A stretch of 64,000 nucleotides of DNA from Gammaproteobacteria bacterium (GCA_005799745.1 SYFY01000051.1:1-64000), one strand, 5' to 3'; numbered from the stretch's first letter, positions 9,618 through 19,058 are shown. Made by a program: numbers and translations. Notes: a model not told the origin generated them from the sequence alone.

Positions 9618-9820
9618 GTTCTCTCCATGGGAAGTTGCCGGCTTCAATCATCCAGCGGGCGAGAGTGTAATGCGCGCAGTGGCGCTGGACCATGTACCGT
9701 GAAGTCCGTGTTAGGGTTTTACGAATGATCTGAAGGTAACGGCACTTCCTGCCCGCCGAACCTACAACAAACAGAGTCTTGTGCGACCATAACCGAGCAA
9801 CGAATTGGAGTTTTTTCAGA

Positions 9821-11767
9821 ATGTCGGATGGGACCTCTGGCTGGACCTCTGCCTGGACATTGGCAGATGCCGAATCAACCTATGCATTGCATACCTGGGG
9901 TGACGGCTTCTTTCACGTCAATGCTGCAGGAAACGTCGCCGTTCGCCCGCTGGAGGGCAGTGACCTCTCTGTCGACATCGCTCAAGTTGTTGAAAAAGCC
10001 CGTGCTCAGGGGTCAACACTGCCGCTGATCATCCGCTTCCAGGATGTTCTGCGTGCGCGGGTGAGACGATTGAATGCCGCCTTTCGACAAGCTATTACCG
10101 ATGCGGGCTTTACGGGCACTTATCAATCGATCTACCCCATCAAAGTGAACCAGCTCCACGAAGTGGTTTCTGAGGTCCTGGACGCCGGGAGCGAGTTCAA
10201 TCTCGGACTTGAATGTGGGTCGAAGACGGAACTGATCGCCACATTGCCGCTGGTTTCCGATCAGCGTTTGCTCCTTTGCAATGGCGTCAAAGACCAGACC
10301 ATGCTCGAGCTGATGTTGCGGGCACAGATGATGGGGCAGTCGGTGCTGCCGGTGATTGAGAAGTTCAGTGAGTTTGAACACGCCATGAAACTGGCGGATC
10401 AGTTCGGCATGCGTCCGCGCCTGGGTGTGCGCGTGAAGCTCACGACACGAGGTGCTGGGCGATGGTTTGAATCGGGCGGTAGCAGCTCCAAGTTTGGACT
10501 GACGATGCCTGAACTGATGCGTCTTGTGCGTGAGCTTGAATCGCGAAACATGGGTGACAGCCTGGAACTCCTGCACTTTCACCTCGGCAGTCAGATCTCC
10601 GAGATCCGGGTACTACGCAGCGCCGTGCGAGAGATGGGACATATCTATGCAGACTTTCGTTTGCGTGGGCTCAACATTCGTTACCTCGATGTGGGCGGCG
10701 GCCTCGGTGTGAACTACGGTGGCGACTACGGCGGCACTGAGTCGAGTGTGAATTACAGTCTGGCCGAATACGCTAATGCCATTGTCTTTGCGATTCAGGA
10801 AATCTGCTCAGATCGTAAAGTCGCGCCGCCGGTACTGTTGTCTGAAAGTGGTCGGGCAATCACCGCGCATCATTCAATGTTGGTGGTTCCGGTTCTTGGT
10901 GTACATCGTCAGGACATGCAGCCGCTCGCCACCACCCAGCAGCAGACGCCACCCGTTGTGATGCGCATGCGTGAAGCGTTTGCGGAAGCACAGAAATTCG
11001 AAACGGTGCCCCTGTTGCTCGAAGCCTGGCACGACGCCCAGGAAGCTAAATCTCATGGTGAACAACTGGCGCGTCTTGGCTATCTCGACGTCGAGGGTCT
11101 TGCGGAACTCGATGCGCTGTATTGGCATACCGGCCGCGAAGTACTACGTAAGCTACGCGCAGCGGATCTCTCTCCGGTACCCCTGGAGCAGCAGCAGCTC
11201 GAAGAACACCTCACGGATCTCTATCTGGGTGATTTCTCGGTGTTCCACTCGATACTGGACCACTGGGCCATCGGCCAGATCTTTCCGGTGATGCCGCTGC
11301 ATCGCCTGAATGAAAAGCCGAACCGGCGCGGTGTGGTGGTGGATCTCACCTGCGACTCTGATGGCAAGATCAGCAAATACGTTCGTGAGAATTCCACGAG
11401 CCAGTGGTTGCCGCTGCATGTTTTTGAACCGGGGGAAGCGTATTACCTCGGTATCTTTCTCGTTGGGGCGTACCAGGAAATACTGGGTGATGCTCATAAC
11501 CTCTTTGGTCGCGTGAACGAAGTACATGTGTATGCGCGAGACAAGGTAGATGGCAATTTCTATATCGAAGAGAGCATTCGTGGTGTCTCGGTGAAAGAGA
11601 TGCTGGCGCAGGTGCAGTACTTCCCCAACGAACTGGATCGGCTGATGAGTGAGTTCGTCAAACGACGGATTGCTGCAGATGCGGTAAAACCGGATGACGG
11701 TATCGGATTTCTCAATTTCTACACGGCGCTGTTCGAAGGCAGCACCTATTGCGACAGTGATTGTTGA
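9821..11767 (+). CDS. speA: Biosynthetic arginine decarboxylase
   Basis: 648 residues from ATG 9821, which has GGAG 11 bases upstream; an in-frame ATG at 9779 adds 14 unconvincing residues. The fold-III PLP decarboxylase pattern is complete: the PLP lysine in YPIKVNQLHEVV near residue 105, LELLHFHLGSQI, RYLDVGGGLGVNYGGDY, LLSESGRAITAHH and VVVDLTCDSDGKI. Length fits SpeA (about 630-660). The enzyme converts arginine to agmatine in the cytoplasm, the first step of putrescine and spermidine synthesis through agmatine. No other polyamine gene is adjacent. Confidence 0.96.
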   Translation: MSDGTSGWTSAWTLADAESTYALHTWGDGFFHVNAAGNVAVRPLEGSDLSVDIAQVVEKARAQGSTLPLIIRFQDVLRARVRRLNAAFRQAITDAGFTGTYQSIYPIKVNQLHEVVSEVLDAGSEFNLGLECGSKTELIATLPLVSDQRLLLCNGVKDQTMLELMLRAQMMGQSVLPVIEKFSEFEHAMKLADQFGMRPRLGVRVKLTTRGAGRWFESGGSSSKFGLTMPELMRLVRELESRNMGDSLELLHFHLGSQISEIRVLRSAVREMGHIYADFRLRGLNIRYLDVGGGLGVNYGGDYGGTESSVNYSLAEYANAIVFAIQEICSDRKVAPPVLLSESGRAITAHHSMLVVPVLGVHRQDMQPLATTQQQTPPVVMRMREAFAEAQKFETVPLLLEAWHDAQEAKSHGEQLARLGYLDVEGLAELDALYWHTGREVLRKLRAADLSPVPLEQQQLEEHLTDLYLGDFSVFHSILDHWAIGQIFPVMPLHRLNEKPNRRGVVVDLTCDSDGKISKYVRENSTSQWLPLHVFEPGEAYYLGIFLVGAYQEILGDAHNLFGRVNEVHVYARDKVDGNFYIEESIRGVSVKEMLAQVQYFPNELDRLMSEFVKRRIAADAVKPDDGIGFLNFYTALFEGSTYCDSDC

Positions 11768-11984
11768 GAATTACTTCCCCACACAGACACACCCCGCCCA
11801 ACGAACTGGATGAGGGGTGTGGTGGCCTGCCAACGGAAGTCAGGCGAACTTCAGGAGGAAGAACGGTCTTGTCGAATAGGACGCGCAGGAGGTTCGCGCT
11901 GATTGCCAAAAAAAGTTATGGAATTCGACTCAGACAGGCAGGAGATACGCCACGCTTAGGCGTGGTAGCAGTTGTCCACCACGA

Positions 11985-12194
11985 TTAACCGATGAAGCTG
12001 GCCGGTGGTCGTTTCCATTTTCGCGCCAGAGTAAAGGCGGAGATGTCTTCCTTCAGCCCATATGCCCGCTGTCGCTTGTGGATGCTGGCAACATCCTTGC
12101 GCCAGCGCTGTGCTTCTGCTGTCTCCGAGTCTCTCAGCTCGGTTTCGATCAGACTGCGAAGCAGCTCGACATACCCATTCAGATTGATCCCCAA
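11985..12194 (-). CDS. Small hypothetical protein, 69 residues, TTG start
   Basis: The frame reads GINLNGYVELLRSLIETELR and continues with a mixed helix-like composition and codon choice similar to real neighbours. In-frame sense codons (PTPLQLG) continue upstream of the TTG for about 50 bases to a TAA, with no ATG or GTG, so the true start is uncertain or the gene has lost its 5' end. It lies 51 bases downstream of the amidohydrolase gene on the same strand. Function unknown. The rest of 11768-12245 shows only a weak hairpin (ACACCCC...GGGGTGT near 11789-11822). Confidence 0.35.
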   Translation of the reverse strand: MGINLNGYVELLRSLIETELRDSETAEAQRWRKDVASIHKRQRAYGLKEDISAFTLARKWKRPPASFIG

Positions 12195-12245
12195 CTGTAG
12201 CGGCGTTGGTGGGGCGGCGGTGTTGGGACGGTGCAGGTGTCGGGA

Positions 12246-13895
12246 TTACCTGCCCACTGGCAAGGGTCGCGTCCACACCTGAACACCACCTAGCCACGTC
12301 TCATCCACGCGCACGTCCATGAGCTTGTCAGGATCGAGCGTGGTGACATCTGCAGACAGGATGATGAAATCCGCGAGCTTCCCGGGTTCGATTGAACCCT
12401 TCGCGCTTTCTTCAAAGGTAAGCCAGGCACCTTTGTGGGTATAACCCGCCAGTGCCTCACGAATCGTGAGCGCCTCTTCCGCACCATGGACTTTTCCAGA
12501 CACTCCTTTCCGCGTAACCGCCGCGTACAAGCCGGTCATCGGACCTATGGGCAGAATGTCACTGGAGATTGCGAGGTGAACACCGTGGCGAAGGGGCGAA
12601 CGCAAGGGGTTGTTCGACGCAAGTTCAGGCGCATCGAGATAGGCCGAATATCGACCTTCGAGGGTGTAGGTGAAGTTCGGCTGTTGGGTGATGGCGATGC
12701 CGTTTGCCGCCATGGTCTGCATGGTCGTGTCTGAAGGTTTGATGGTGAAGTGATTGAGGTAGTGGCGGTGATTCGTACGCGGACTTGCTTTCAAAGTAAG
12801 TGCGAGCTTGTCGACGGCAAGTTCGATCGCTTCATCGCCGATGGCATGCACGCCGAGTTGCCAGCCTGCGGCGTGCGCTTCACGAAAGATCGTCTCGAGC
12901 TGAGATTCCCTCATGGTGAGCGATCCACGATAGTCGCCCATGCCGCGGTAGGGTTTCTTTGTGTATGCGGCGGGGCCGGTAAAGCCGCCGTCCACGAATA
13001 CCTTGATCGCGCCTAAACGCAGATGTTCATCACCGTCACCGGTCTTGCGTGCGAAGGCTTTCATTTTTTCATCACCTGCCCAAGCGACCTGAACGGCAGC
13101 GCGTGGCAGCGTTCCACGATGTTCCTTGTAGATGCGTTCCCACTCGGGATAGTGATCGACGGAGTCTGCAGCCTGGACGATGCTGGTGATGCCAAGGCGA
13201 AAGAGACTCTGCAGATTCGCAATGAAGCTCGCACGTACGGTGTCGTCCGTCGCCACCGGGGCCAGATCGAGAATGATGTCCTGGCGTTCGCGGATGATCC
13301 CGTTGAGGCGCCCGTCATTACCTTTTTCGATGACGCCACTTTCCGGTTGAGGTGACTTCTCGTCGATCTTGCCGAAGGTGAGGCCTGCTGAATTGAACAC
13401 GGCGCCGTGGCCGCCTGCGCGTGTGAGGCCGACCGGGTTGTTGGGTACCGCGTCGTCGAGGTCATCACGGAGTGGTCGCCGTTTTTCGGCGAGTGCGTCT
13501 TCAGACCAGCCATAGCCGGTAATCCAGTGTCCCTTCGGAAGTTCAGCAGCGCGCTGCTTGACGAGGCTGGTGATCTCCACGACAGACCGCACCTTGGTGA
13601 GATCGATGTACCACGGTGGGTTGCCACTCATGTGAATGTGCGAGTCGACGAATCCTGGCATCACGAATCGACCACCGAGGTCGAGGGTTCGTTTCGCTTC
13701 GTATTGTGTGGAGAGTTCATTACCGCCCGTCGCGATAATGCGATCACCTTTTACCGCCATAGAATGGACGATGCTGAAGTTCTGATCCAGTGTCGCGATG
13801 CGGGCGTTGGTAACAAGGAGGTCGACGGGCTCAGCGACGGCGCTTGAGGACATGAGCAGTGTGAACGCAGCGAAGAGACAATTCAGTCGGCGCAT
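12246..13895 (-). CDS. Exported amidohydrolase (Amidohydro_3, YtcJ-like)
   Basis: 549 residues from ATG 13895, selected because GAGGAAG lies about 8 bases upstream; further upstream starts run through a terminator. A signal peptide (MRRLNCLFAAFTLLMSSSAVA) precedes VDLLVTNARIATLDQNFSIV, then the metal motif MPGFVDSHIHMSGNPPW near residue 85, GVHAIGDEAIELAVDKLALT and LAISSDILPIGPMTG. The family hydrolyses amide or similar C-N bonds at a binuclear metal centre. Directly downstream of the TonB receptor but separated by a strong terminator. Substrate unknown. Confidence 0.88.
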   Translation of the reverse strand: MRRLNCLFAAFTLLMSSSAVAEPVDLLVTNARIATLDQNFSIVHSMAVKGDRIIATGGNELSTQYEAKRTLDLGGRFVMPGFVDSHIHMSGNPPWYIDLTKVRSVVEITSLVKQRAAELPKGHWITGYGWSEDALAEKRRPLRDDLDDAVPNNPVGLTRAGGHGAVFNSAGLTFGKIDEKSPQPESGVIEKGNDGRLNGIIRERQDIILDLAPVATDDTVRASFIANLQSLFRLGITSIVQAADSVDHYPEWERIYKEHRGTLPRAAVQVAWAGDEKMKAFARKTGDGDEHLRLGAIKVFVDGGFTGPAAYTKKPYRGMGDYRGSLTMRESQLETIFREAHAAGWQLGVHAIGDEAIELAVDKLALTLKASPRTNHRHYLNHFTIKPSDTTMQTMAANGIAITQQPNFTYTLEGRYSAYLDAPELASNNPLRSPLRHGVHLAISSDILPIGPMTGLYAAVTRKGVSGKVHGAEEALTIREALAGYTHKGAWLTFEESAKGSIEPGKLADFIILSADVTTLDPDKLMDVRVDETWLGGVQVWTRPLPVGR

Positions 13896-13953
13896 GGGCA
13901 TCTTCCTCGAATCGGATGACCCATTCTGCCCGAGAAAAAAATCTCTGGAAAAG

Positions 13954-13979
13954 AAAAGGCCGGCGAGTGCCGGCCTTTT
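13954..13979 (-). terminator. Rho-independent terminator of the TonB-receptor gene
   Basis: A perfect 11-bp stem (AAAAGGCCGGC / GCCGGCCTTTT) with loop GAGT. Read on the minus strand it is followed by TTTTCTTTT. It sits 47 bases beyond the stop of the receptor gene and about 59 bases before the amidohydrolase start. Confidence 0.9.
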
Positions 13980-14025
13980 CGAGGGGTCTGTTCCTCGCAC
14001 CATGAAGTGCGAGGTGTGCAGATCC

Positions 14026-16626
14026 TTACATCTTCACGCCCAGTTCCAGGCCCCACTGTAGTGGCGCGCTGTACATGGTGAAGTTCCACAGAGCACCCAC
14101 CGAGTTGGCAGAGACACGGTACTCCTCGTTCAGCAGGTTCTTGCCGTAGAGGGTCACGTAATAACGCTCTTCGGCGTCAGAGTAGGTGATGTTGGCATCA
14201 ACCAACGTCCGCTCTTCGTGCTGGGTGAACGTCGGCTGACGAATCACACCGCGGCTCGCTGCGTTTTCATCCAGCGGGCTCATTTCGAACTCGGACTGAT
14301 AGTGAATGCTGCCTACGAAGCTGATGTTGCCTCCGTTAGCCAGTTGCAGGTCATAAATGGCCTGCGCACCGAGCTGCCATTCAGCTGCGAAGGGGATGTC
14401 GAGTGAGGAAATGTCGAGGATGCCAATAGCGCCGCCTACATTGAAGTCGAACTTCGTGTACTCCGCATCCAGCCAGCCGAGGTTGGCCTTCAGCTGGAAC
14501 GCATCGGTGACGAGCCACGTCGTTTCCAGTTCAAGACCCATGGCTTCGGACTTGCCGGCGTTCAGGGTGATCGTTTCCTGACCCGGTGTGCCGTCGGCGT
14601 TGGTGAAGCGGAACACCTGGTTACGCTGCAGGTCTTCGTACTTCGTGAAGAACGCTGAAGCGTTGAAACGCAGACGTCGATCCAGCAGGTCGCCTTTGTA
14701 ACCCACTTCGAAGTTCATGTTGGTTTCAGGATCGTAGGGCAGACAGGTTCGGGGCTGCGAACAGGTTTCTGCGAAACCACCGGACAGGAAGCCCGTGGAC
14801 ACGCTGCCATAAACCATCTGGGTATCGTCGAGCTCATAGTCGAGCACGACGCGCCAGGTGATCTCGTCCCACTTCTCCTTCGTATCGACGATGAATGCGT
14901 ATGCCGATGCAGGCAGTACTTCATCGCGCTGGTCGATCTGCGAACCGGTGAGGCCGGCACGGCTAGCACGACCGGAACCGAGGTCGACGCAGCCCGCCGC
15001 TGCCAGCGCCGCGACACCGGAGAGGCCACCTGCTGCGCGTGCATCCATCGCTTCGGTAAACCGGTTGCAGGGACCACCACCACCCGTTGGCTTGAAGAAA
15101 TCCTTCTTGTCCTGCGTCCAGCGGATACCACCGGTCAGACGGAACTTCTCGGCGAAGTCAAACGTACCGTCCGCATAGAATGCGGTGGACTTGCGATCCT
15201 GCTTGACGAAACCGTGACCAGGGTCGCCAGTGAAGTTACGCACGTTGGCGAAGTTCAGGAAACCGCGGCCGTCGACACCACCCGTGGGGATGAGACCCGT
15301 CAGGCCAACGGTCGAATAAGCACGGAAGTCGAGGTCGTCGGTTGCATACGCGCCGCCGACCAGGAAGTTGACGGGGCCGTCAAACTCCGACTGCAGCCGA
15401 ATTTCCTGTTGGAACTGCTTACGCTCGAGGTTCCGGGTTGCGTCGAACAAAGAAATGAAAGCCTCACCCGTATAGGTGCTGGGCAACGTTTCCTGTTGTT
15501 CGCGAATGCCAGTGATCGACTTGATGGAGAACTGGTCGAATGACAGCGCCTGGTTCAAGTACCAGCCGTTGACGTTCACCCGGTGGCCATCACGAATGTT
15601 GATCCCGTTGCCTTGCTGGCTCATACCCGTGCTGTACGGATCGTTGCCCACACCTGCCTGATGAATGCCCGGGAAGCCGAGCAACGGCAGTAGAAAACCT
15701 TCGCCGGCGGGAGTTTCGTTGATGCCAGGAGGTGAATCGGAGTTGTCGTCGATCTTTTCGTAGATCGCGTAGGCTTCGTACATGTCGTTGGGTTGCCAGA
15801 GCAGTTTCACCTTACCGGCGAAAGTCTCTTTGCCACCCAGCCGCTCACCAGCACCCGCTGTCGGCCGATTGAGAATTTCCGGCGGAATCAGTGCTGCAGG
15901 AATACCGAGGAAGCCATTACGCAGCGTCGACGTATTCTTGTCGTTTTTGTAGAAGCCGTCTTCCTGGGTGTAGGTACCGGCGAAACGCAAACCGAGCTGA
16001 CCTTCGATCAGCGGTACGTCTACGCCGGCTTGTAGCTTCCGCGTATCAGCGCCACCTTTATAGCCACCAAACCCGGCACGCACGTCGGCACCAAACTCTT
16101 CGAGGTCAGGCCGCTTGGAGGTGATCGCGATCATGCCGCCGGTGGAGTTCTTACCGAACAAGGTACCTTGTGGGCCGCGATAAATTTCCACCTGCTCGAT
16201 GTCATAAAGTTCAACGAGCTGCGTCTGCACGTGGTTCAGCGCGAATTCGTCGATCATGATGCCGACCGAGGGGTCTTGCGTCGTCAGAATCGAAATCGTG
16301 CCCGTTCCACGGATACCGCCGGCCAACGCGTTGAAGCCGGTCTGGTTGGTCAGTGTGACGTTCGGTGCAAGTGATGCGACGGCTCGGATGTCATTCGCAA
16401 AGGTCTTGCTGATGGCATCGGCGGTGAGGGTTGAAATCGCGATGGGCGTGTCCTGCTGACCCGCTTCCCGCTTCGTACCCGTCACCACGATCTCTTCCAG
16501 ATAAGTTCCCTCTTGTTTCTGTGGCTCCGCCGCCAGAACCGTGCCTGCTGTAAACAGACCCGCCATGGCGATGGAGAGCGCAGAAGCAGGGAATTGCCGC
16601 CGGATTGCGGACCGCTGTCTACCCAT
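14026..16626 (-). CDS. TonB-dependent outer-membrane receptor
   Basis: 866 residues. A signal peptide (cleavage likely after GTVLAAEP) leads to the TonB box region YLEEIVVTGTKRE, the plug domain (TPIAISTLTADAISK, APNVTLTNQTGFNALAGGIR, VEIYRGPQGTLFGKNSTGGM near residue 155) and a beta-barrel ending in an aromatic-rich strand NFTMYSAPLQWGLELGVKM. The plug is of the type common in marine and catabolic Gammaproteobacteria. Such receptors import ligands too large for porins using TonB energy; the ligand may be the substrate of the following amidohydrolase. GGGAGAGAACTC forms the ribosome site. Confidence 0.95.
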   Translation of the reverse strand: MGRQRSAIRRQFPASALSIAMAGLFTAGTVLAAEPQKQEGTYLEEIVVTGTKREAGQQDTPIAISTLTADAISKTFANDIRAVASLAPNVTLTNQTGFNALAGGIRGTGTISILTTQDPSVGIMIDEFALNHVQTQLVELYDIEQVEIYRGPQGTLFGKNSTGGMIAITSKRPDLEEFGADVRAGFGGYKGGADTRKLQAGVDVPLIEGQLGLRFAGTYTQEDGFYKNDKNTSTLRNGFLGIPAALIPPEILNRPTAGAGERLGGKETFAGKVKLLWQPNDMYEAYAIYEKIDDNSDSPPGINETPAGEGFLLPLLGFPGIHQAGVGNDPYSTGMSQQGNGINIRDGHRVNVNGWYLNQALSFDQFSIKSITGIREQQETLPSTYTGEAFISLFDATRNLERKQFQQEIRLQSEFDGPVNFLVGGAYATDDLDFRAYSTVGLTGLIPTGGVDGRGFLNFANVRNFTGDPGHGFVKQDRKSTAFYADGTFDFAEKFRLTGGIRWTQDKKDFFKPTGGGGPCNRFTEAMDARAAGGLSGVAALAAAGCVDLGSGRASRAGLTGSQIDQRDEVLPASAYAFIVDTKEKWDEITWRVVLDYELDDTQMVYGSVSTGFLSGGFAETCSQPRTCLPYDPETNMNFEVGYKGDLLDRRLRFNASAFFTKYEDLQRNQVFRFTNADGTPGQETITLNAGKSEAMGLELETTWLVTDAFQLKANLGWLDAEYTKFDFNVGGAIGILDISSLDIPFAAEWQLGAQAIYDLQLANGGNISFVGSIHYQSEFEMSPLDENAASRGVIRQPTFTQHEERTLVDANITYSDAEERYYVTLYGKNLLNEEYRVSANSVGALWNFTMYSAPLQWGLELGVKM

Positions 16627-16814
16627 GAGTTCTCTCCCGAGTTAGGTTTTTTTGTGCACATCTGCCGTTCTTTCTATCGAGTGCAACGCAATGCACCGAC
16701 AGGGCTGCTTCATACCGGTAGACGCAACTGTTTTATCCTAACCCGGATAGGGCGGGAGTGAACAGACGGTCGGAAATGCGTCTTTGAAAGTGCCCGAACC
16801 TGTGGTCGAGAAAT

Positions 16815-17413
16815 TTACGTCCACCACGATTTCCCATCCGATGTTTTTTCATAAAGGAGTCGAAACACCCAACCCTTGTGAATGGTCTCGGAGACGACCT
16901 TTTTCAGCCGGATTCGTTCTATTTCATCCACACCAGTGGTATCGCCGTTATAGATCGTCTTGATCTTGAAGACGGTGTATCGGGCAAGGCCCTTCAACCG
17001 GAGCTCCAATTCACGAGGGACTTCTGGCGAGCCAAGGGCTTCAAACTCGACCCCACCCATCGCCGCGAGACCGAGTGTATAACCCTCCGACAGACCGTCG
17101 GCGTTCACACCCACGTGGGTCGAAACCCAAACTTCAACCGGCCAGTTTTTCCCCAAGTTGACGTTCAATTCGGACTTAAGTGCCGCGCGACCAATGAGAC
17201 GCTCTGAAGTCATCCAGTAGAAGGCATCAATTTGTGGACAGGTTTTCAGCAGCGCATCAGCCGCGAGCGAAGGTACGAGAAGCCAGACCGGCTTCGGAGT
17301 GGAGATCTAAAGCAAGGGTTTGTAGCCGTCTGGTAAAAACACCTTGCAAAACGGGGTGTTGGTTGCGTCGAGAATGGCTTCGACTCGCTCCACCGATGCG
17401 GCAACAGTTCCTC
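16815..17413 (-). pseudogene. DUF4261-like gene remnant with in-frame TAG and truncated 5' end
   Basis: The open part (ATG at 17213 down to 16815) encodes 132 residues including VEVWVSTHVGVNADGLSEGY and GLAAMGGVEFEALGS, resembling the DUF4261 family. The same frame continues upstream with coding-like sequence (PKPVWLLVPSLAADALLKTC) to a TAG at 17307-17309, and beyond it again with ERVEAILDATNTPFCKVFLP up to the repeat at 17414. So one gene appears to have been cut at its 5' end by the repeat and to carry a nonsense codon. The family assignment is tentative. Confidence 0.5.
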
Positions 17414-17539
17414 GAAATTCACGAGGACAAACCTCGCGGGTGATATTTACGGGGACACACCTCTCGGGTTGGTTCACTTTTGGAAATTCACGAGGACACA
17501 CCTCGCGGGTTGGTTCATTTTTCACGGGGTGTGTCTTCG
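17414..17539. repeat. Array of palindromic repeat units (left flank of the HtaA gene)
   Basis: Three related units occur at about 17414-17440, 17445-17477 and 17483-17522, sharing the core CACGAGGACACACCTCG, itself a short hairpin (CGAGG / CCTCG around ACACA), plus GGGTTGGTTCA. A partial inverted piece CACGGGGTGTGTC follows at 17523. An inverted copy lies at 18123-18156. This resembles REP/BIME-type repeats, though no transposase is in the window. Confidence 0.7.
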
Positions 17540-17586
17540 TTCAATCCTTCTTTATGCTTGGCCCAGACCACCAACGCGGGATCACT

Positions 17587-18045
17587 ATGACTTTCAACCG
17601 AATGAGCTGGGGCGTAAAAACCAGCTTTCGTAGCTACGTCGAAGCCGCAGAAGGAACCATCACGTTGAGTGACGGTGCTATCCGAGCGGCCGATGGCACG
17701 TTTGTCTTCAACGTCCTACCCGGAGCTGATCTGAGTATTACCCCGGACGGTAACGCGACGGGTTCAGCACGGTTCCAAGGCTCGGTGACGTTTGAAGCTC
17801 ATGGCGGGATGCTTAGGGCCACACTCGCTGAGCTCGGCCTTGAGGCCGGCGCTGACGGCATCGTTCTCTCAGCACTTGAAGGGCCGACGAACAAAAACCG
17901 GTGTGTGATCGCTACGCTCGGTCGGGCGGAGATCGGTGAGAACGGAGCCGCAACAATGGGTGCAGCGATCACGCTCGAGGGCATGTTTCAGATTGCCGAT
18001 AACTACCCGCCGGGTACGGCCCTCGATCCTGTGAGGTTGGACTGA
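17587..18045 (+). CDS. HtaA-domain protein
   Basis: 152 residues from ATG 17587; upstream in-frame sequence is only translated repeat. MSWGVKTSFRSYVEAAEGTI at the start, FNVLPGADLSI, GSARFQGSVTFEAHGGMLRA and ITLEGMFQIADNYPPGTALD match the HtaA domain, known from secreted or surface heme-binding proteins of actinobacteria (HtaA in Corynebacterium) and also found as single-domain proteins elsewhere. No signal peptide is visible with this start. The gene sits alone between inverted repeats. Role in heme binding is inferred from the domain only. Confidence 0.72.
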   Translation: MTFNRMSWGVKTSFRSYVEAAEGTITLSDGAIRAADGTFVFNVLPGADLSITPDGNATGSARFQGSVTFEAHGGMLRATLAELGLEAGADGIVLSALEGPTNKNRCVIATLGRAEIGENGAATMGAAITLEGMFQIADNYPPGTALDPVRLD

Positions 18046-18122
18046 GGTTAAGCCCATGAATCTACGAAGAAAATCATGAAGAATCTGTGAAGAAATCTGA
18101 GGAGGTACATCTCCATGATTAG

Positions 18123-18156
18123 GTCACTTTTCACGAGGTGTGTCCTCGTGAAATTA
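18123..18156. repeat. Palindromic repeat (right flank of the HtaA gene)
   Basis: TTCACGAGG TGTGT CCTCGTGAA is a perfect 9-bp stem with a 5-base loop. It is the reverse complement of the unit at 17483-17505. The histidine-kinase remnant begins at its right edge, so the repeat marks a rearrangement breakpoint. Confidence 0.7.
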
Positions 18157-18299
18157 CGGGGCTTGGCCCCGCATTGTCGCGGGAGTTCTGCCGCATGATC
18201 GGTGGAGATATCACTGTCGAAAGCAGCCTTGGTAAGGGTTCGATCTTCACCGTGACGCTACCCGTCCGATCTGTTGATTCGGAGGCAACCGCACGATGA
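18156..18299 (+). pseudogene. C-terminal fragment of a sensor histidine kinase (HATPase G2 box)
   Basis: The frame reads [20 protein letters not shown] followed by [20 protein letters not shown] and a TGA at 18297-18299. This is the G2 box and last strands of a HATPase_c domain (GLGLALS... in intact kinases). Everything upstream (sensor, dimerisation domain, N and G1 boxes) is gone, replaced by the palindromic repeat. Its stop overlaps the next gene's start (ATGA), the relic of an operon. Confidence 0.7.
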
Positions 18300-18745
18300 G
18301 TGCTGACCAGATCCCAACAGCAGATCCGGGCGCCAAAGCGAACAAAGAACCCCCCGGTTGGGTGAAAAAGTGGTTGCCCTGGGTGTTCGTTTTGGGTGCG
18401 CTGATCGTTTGGTGGTCGCCGACGGGCGCACCGCGTGATGCCCCTTCGCGTCCGTGCCCGGAACTGTCGGCAGAAGAATTCACGGCTTTGTTATCAGCGG
18501 GTGCGACGCGAGGAACAGTGACGGTTGCGGCAGACGGCACGTCCGACGCAGTTTTTGGGCCAGGCGTCGTGAGTTGTTCGAGCGGTTCGACTGCGGGGCT
18601 ACAGGTGTGCAAGCGGACGACTGATCTGGTCATCGAGTATCTGCCCGACGATGGCGCGCCATTTTTTGTTCGTGTTCCGGAAGGTGTCGAGTATCGCTTT
18701 CGATCACAGAGCGCACCAAACACTTGTGAGCTGCTTGTTGAGTGA
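18296..18745 (+). CDS. Hypothetical single-pass membrane protein with four extracytoplasmic cysteines
   Basis: 149 residues: a charged 25-residue cytosolic start, one helix ([18 protein letters not shown]), then a periplasmic domain of about 100 residues. The domain has Cys in [27 protein letters not shown] and NTCELLVE, which could form two disulfides. Family not recognised. It is coupled (ATGA) to the kinase remnant and sits before the broken regulator, so it was probably an accessory part of the lost signalling system. It could still be translated, but its partners are broken. Confidence 0.6.
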   Translation: MSADQIPTADPGAKANKEPPGWVKKWLPWVFVLGALIVWWSPTGAPRDAPSRPCPELSAEEFTALLSAGATRGTVTVAADGTSDAVFGPGVVSCSSGSTAGLQVCKRTTDLVIEYLPDDGAPFFVRVPEGVEYRFRSQSAPNTCELLVE

Positions 18746-18799
18746 TTGATGTGGCGAGAAAAAACTCAGTCTTAGGCGTTCGAAGGAGTGAAGAGCGCG

Positions 18800-19058
18800 A
18801 TGCCCGAAATTCTGGTGGTTGAAGACAACGAAGCGAATCGCGACATGCTGTCACGGCGCCTGCAGCGGCGTGGGTTTGAGGTTGTGTTTGCGCTGGATGC
18901 CGCCACGGCGAAGATCCCGACCATTGCGCTGACGGCAACTCGATTGCTGGAGATCGTGAGAAGGCAATGAAACGGGCTGTGATGACTACGACACCAAGCC
19001 CGTCGATCTTCCGCGTCTGATCGAGAAGGTGGCCGCCTTTGGTGTGGTCGGAGCGTGA
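18800..19058 (+). pseudogene. Degraded stand-alone response regulator (receiver domain)
   Basis: MPEILVVEDNEANRDMLSRR starts a normal receiver, but after RGFEVVFALD the segment with the phosphoacceptor Asp is missing and the sequence resumes at AATAKIPTIALTA. The frame then shifts: AGDREKAM is in one frame and CDDYDTKPVDLPRLIEKVAA in another, ending at TGA 19056-19058. One deletion and two frameshifts make it non-functional. Its former partner was probably the truncated kinase upstream. Confidence 0.75.

Noticed and set aside
11761..11988. Open frame of 75 codons after speA
   Set aside because: Arg/Thr-rich composition, no ribosome site, and overlap with the hairpin region suggest a chance frame.
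16740..16830. Possible regulatory RNA upstream of the TonB receptor
   Set aside because: No stable hairpin, riboswitch consensus or terminator could be read there.
17344..17586. Long N-terminal extension of the HtaA protein
   Set aside because: The extra 81 residues are translations of the palindromic repeats and have no ribosome site; ATG 17587 fits the domain.
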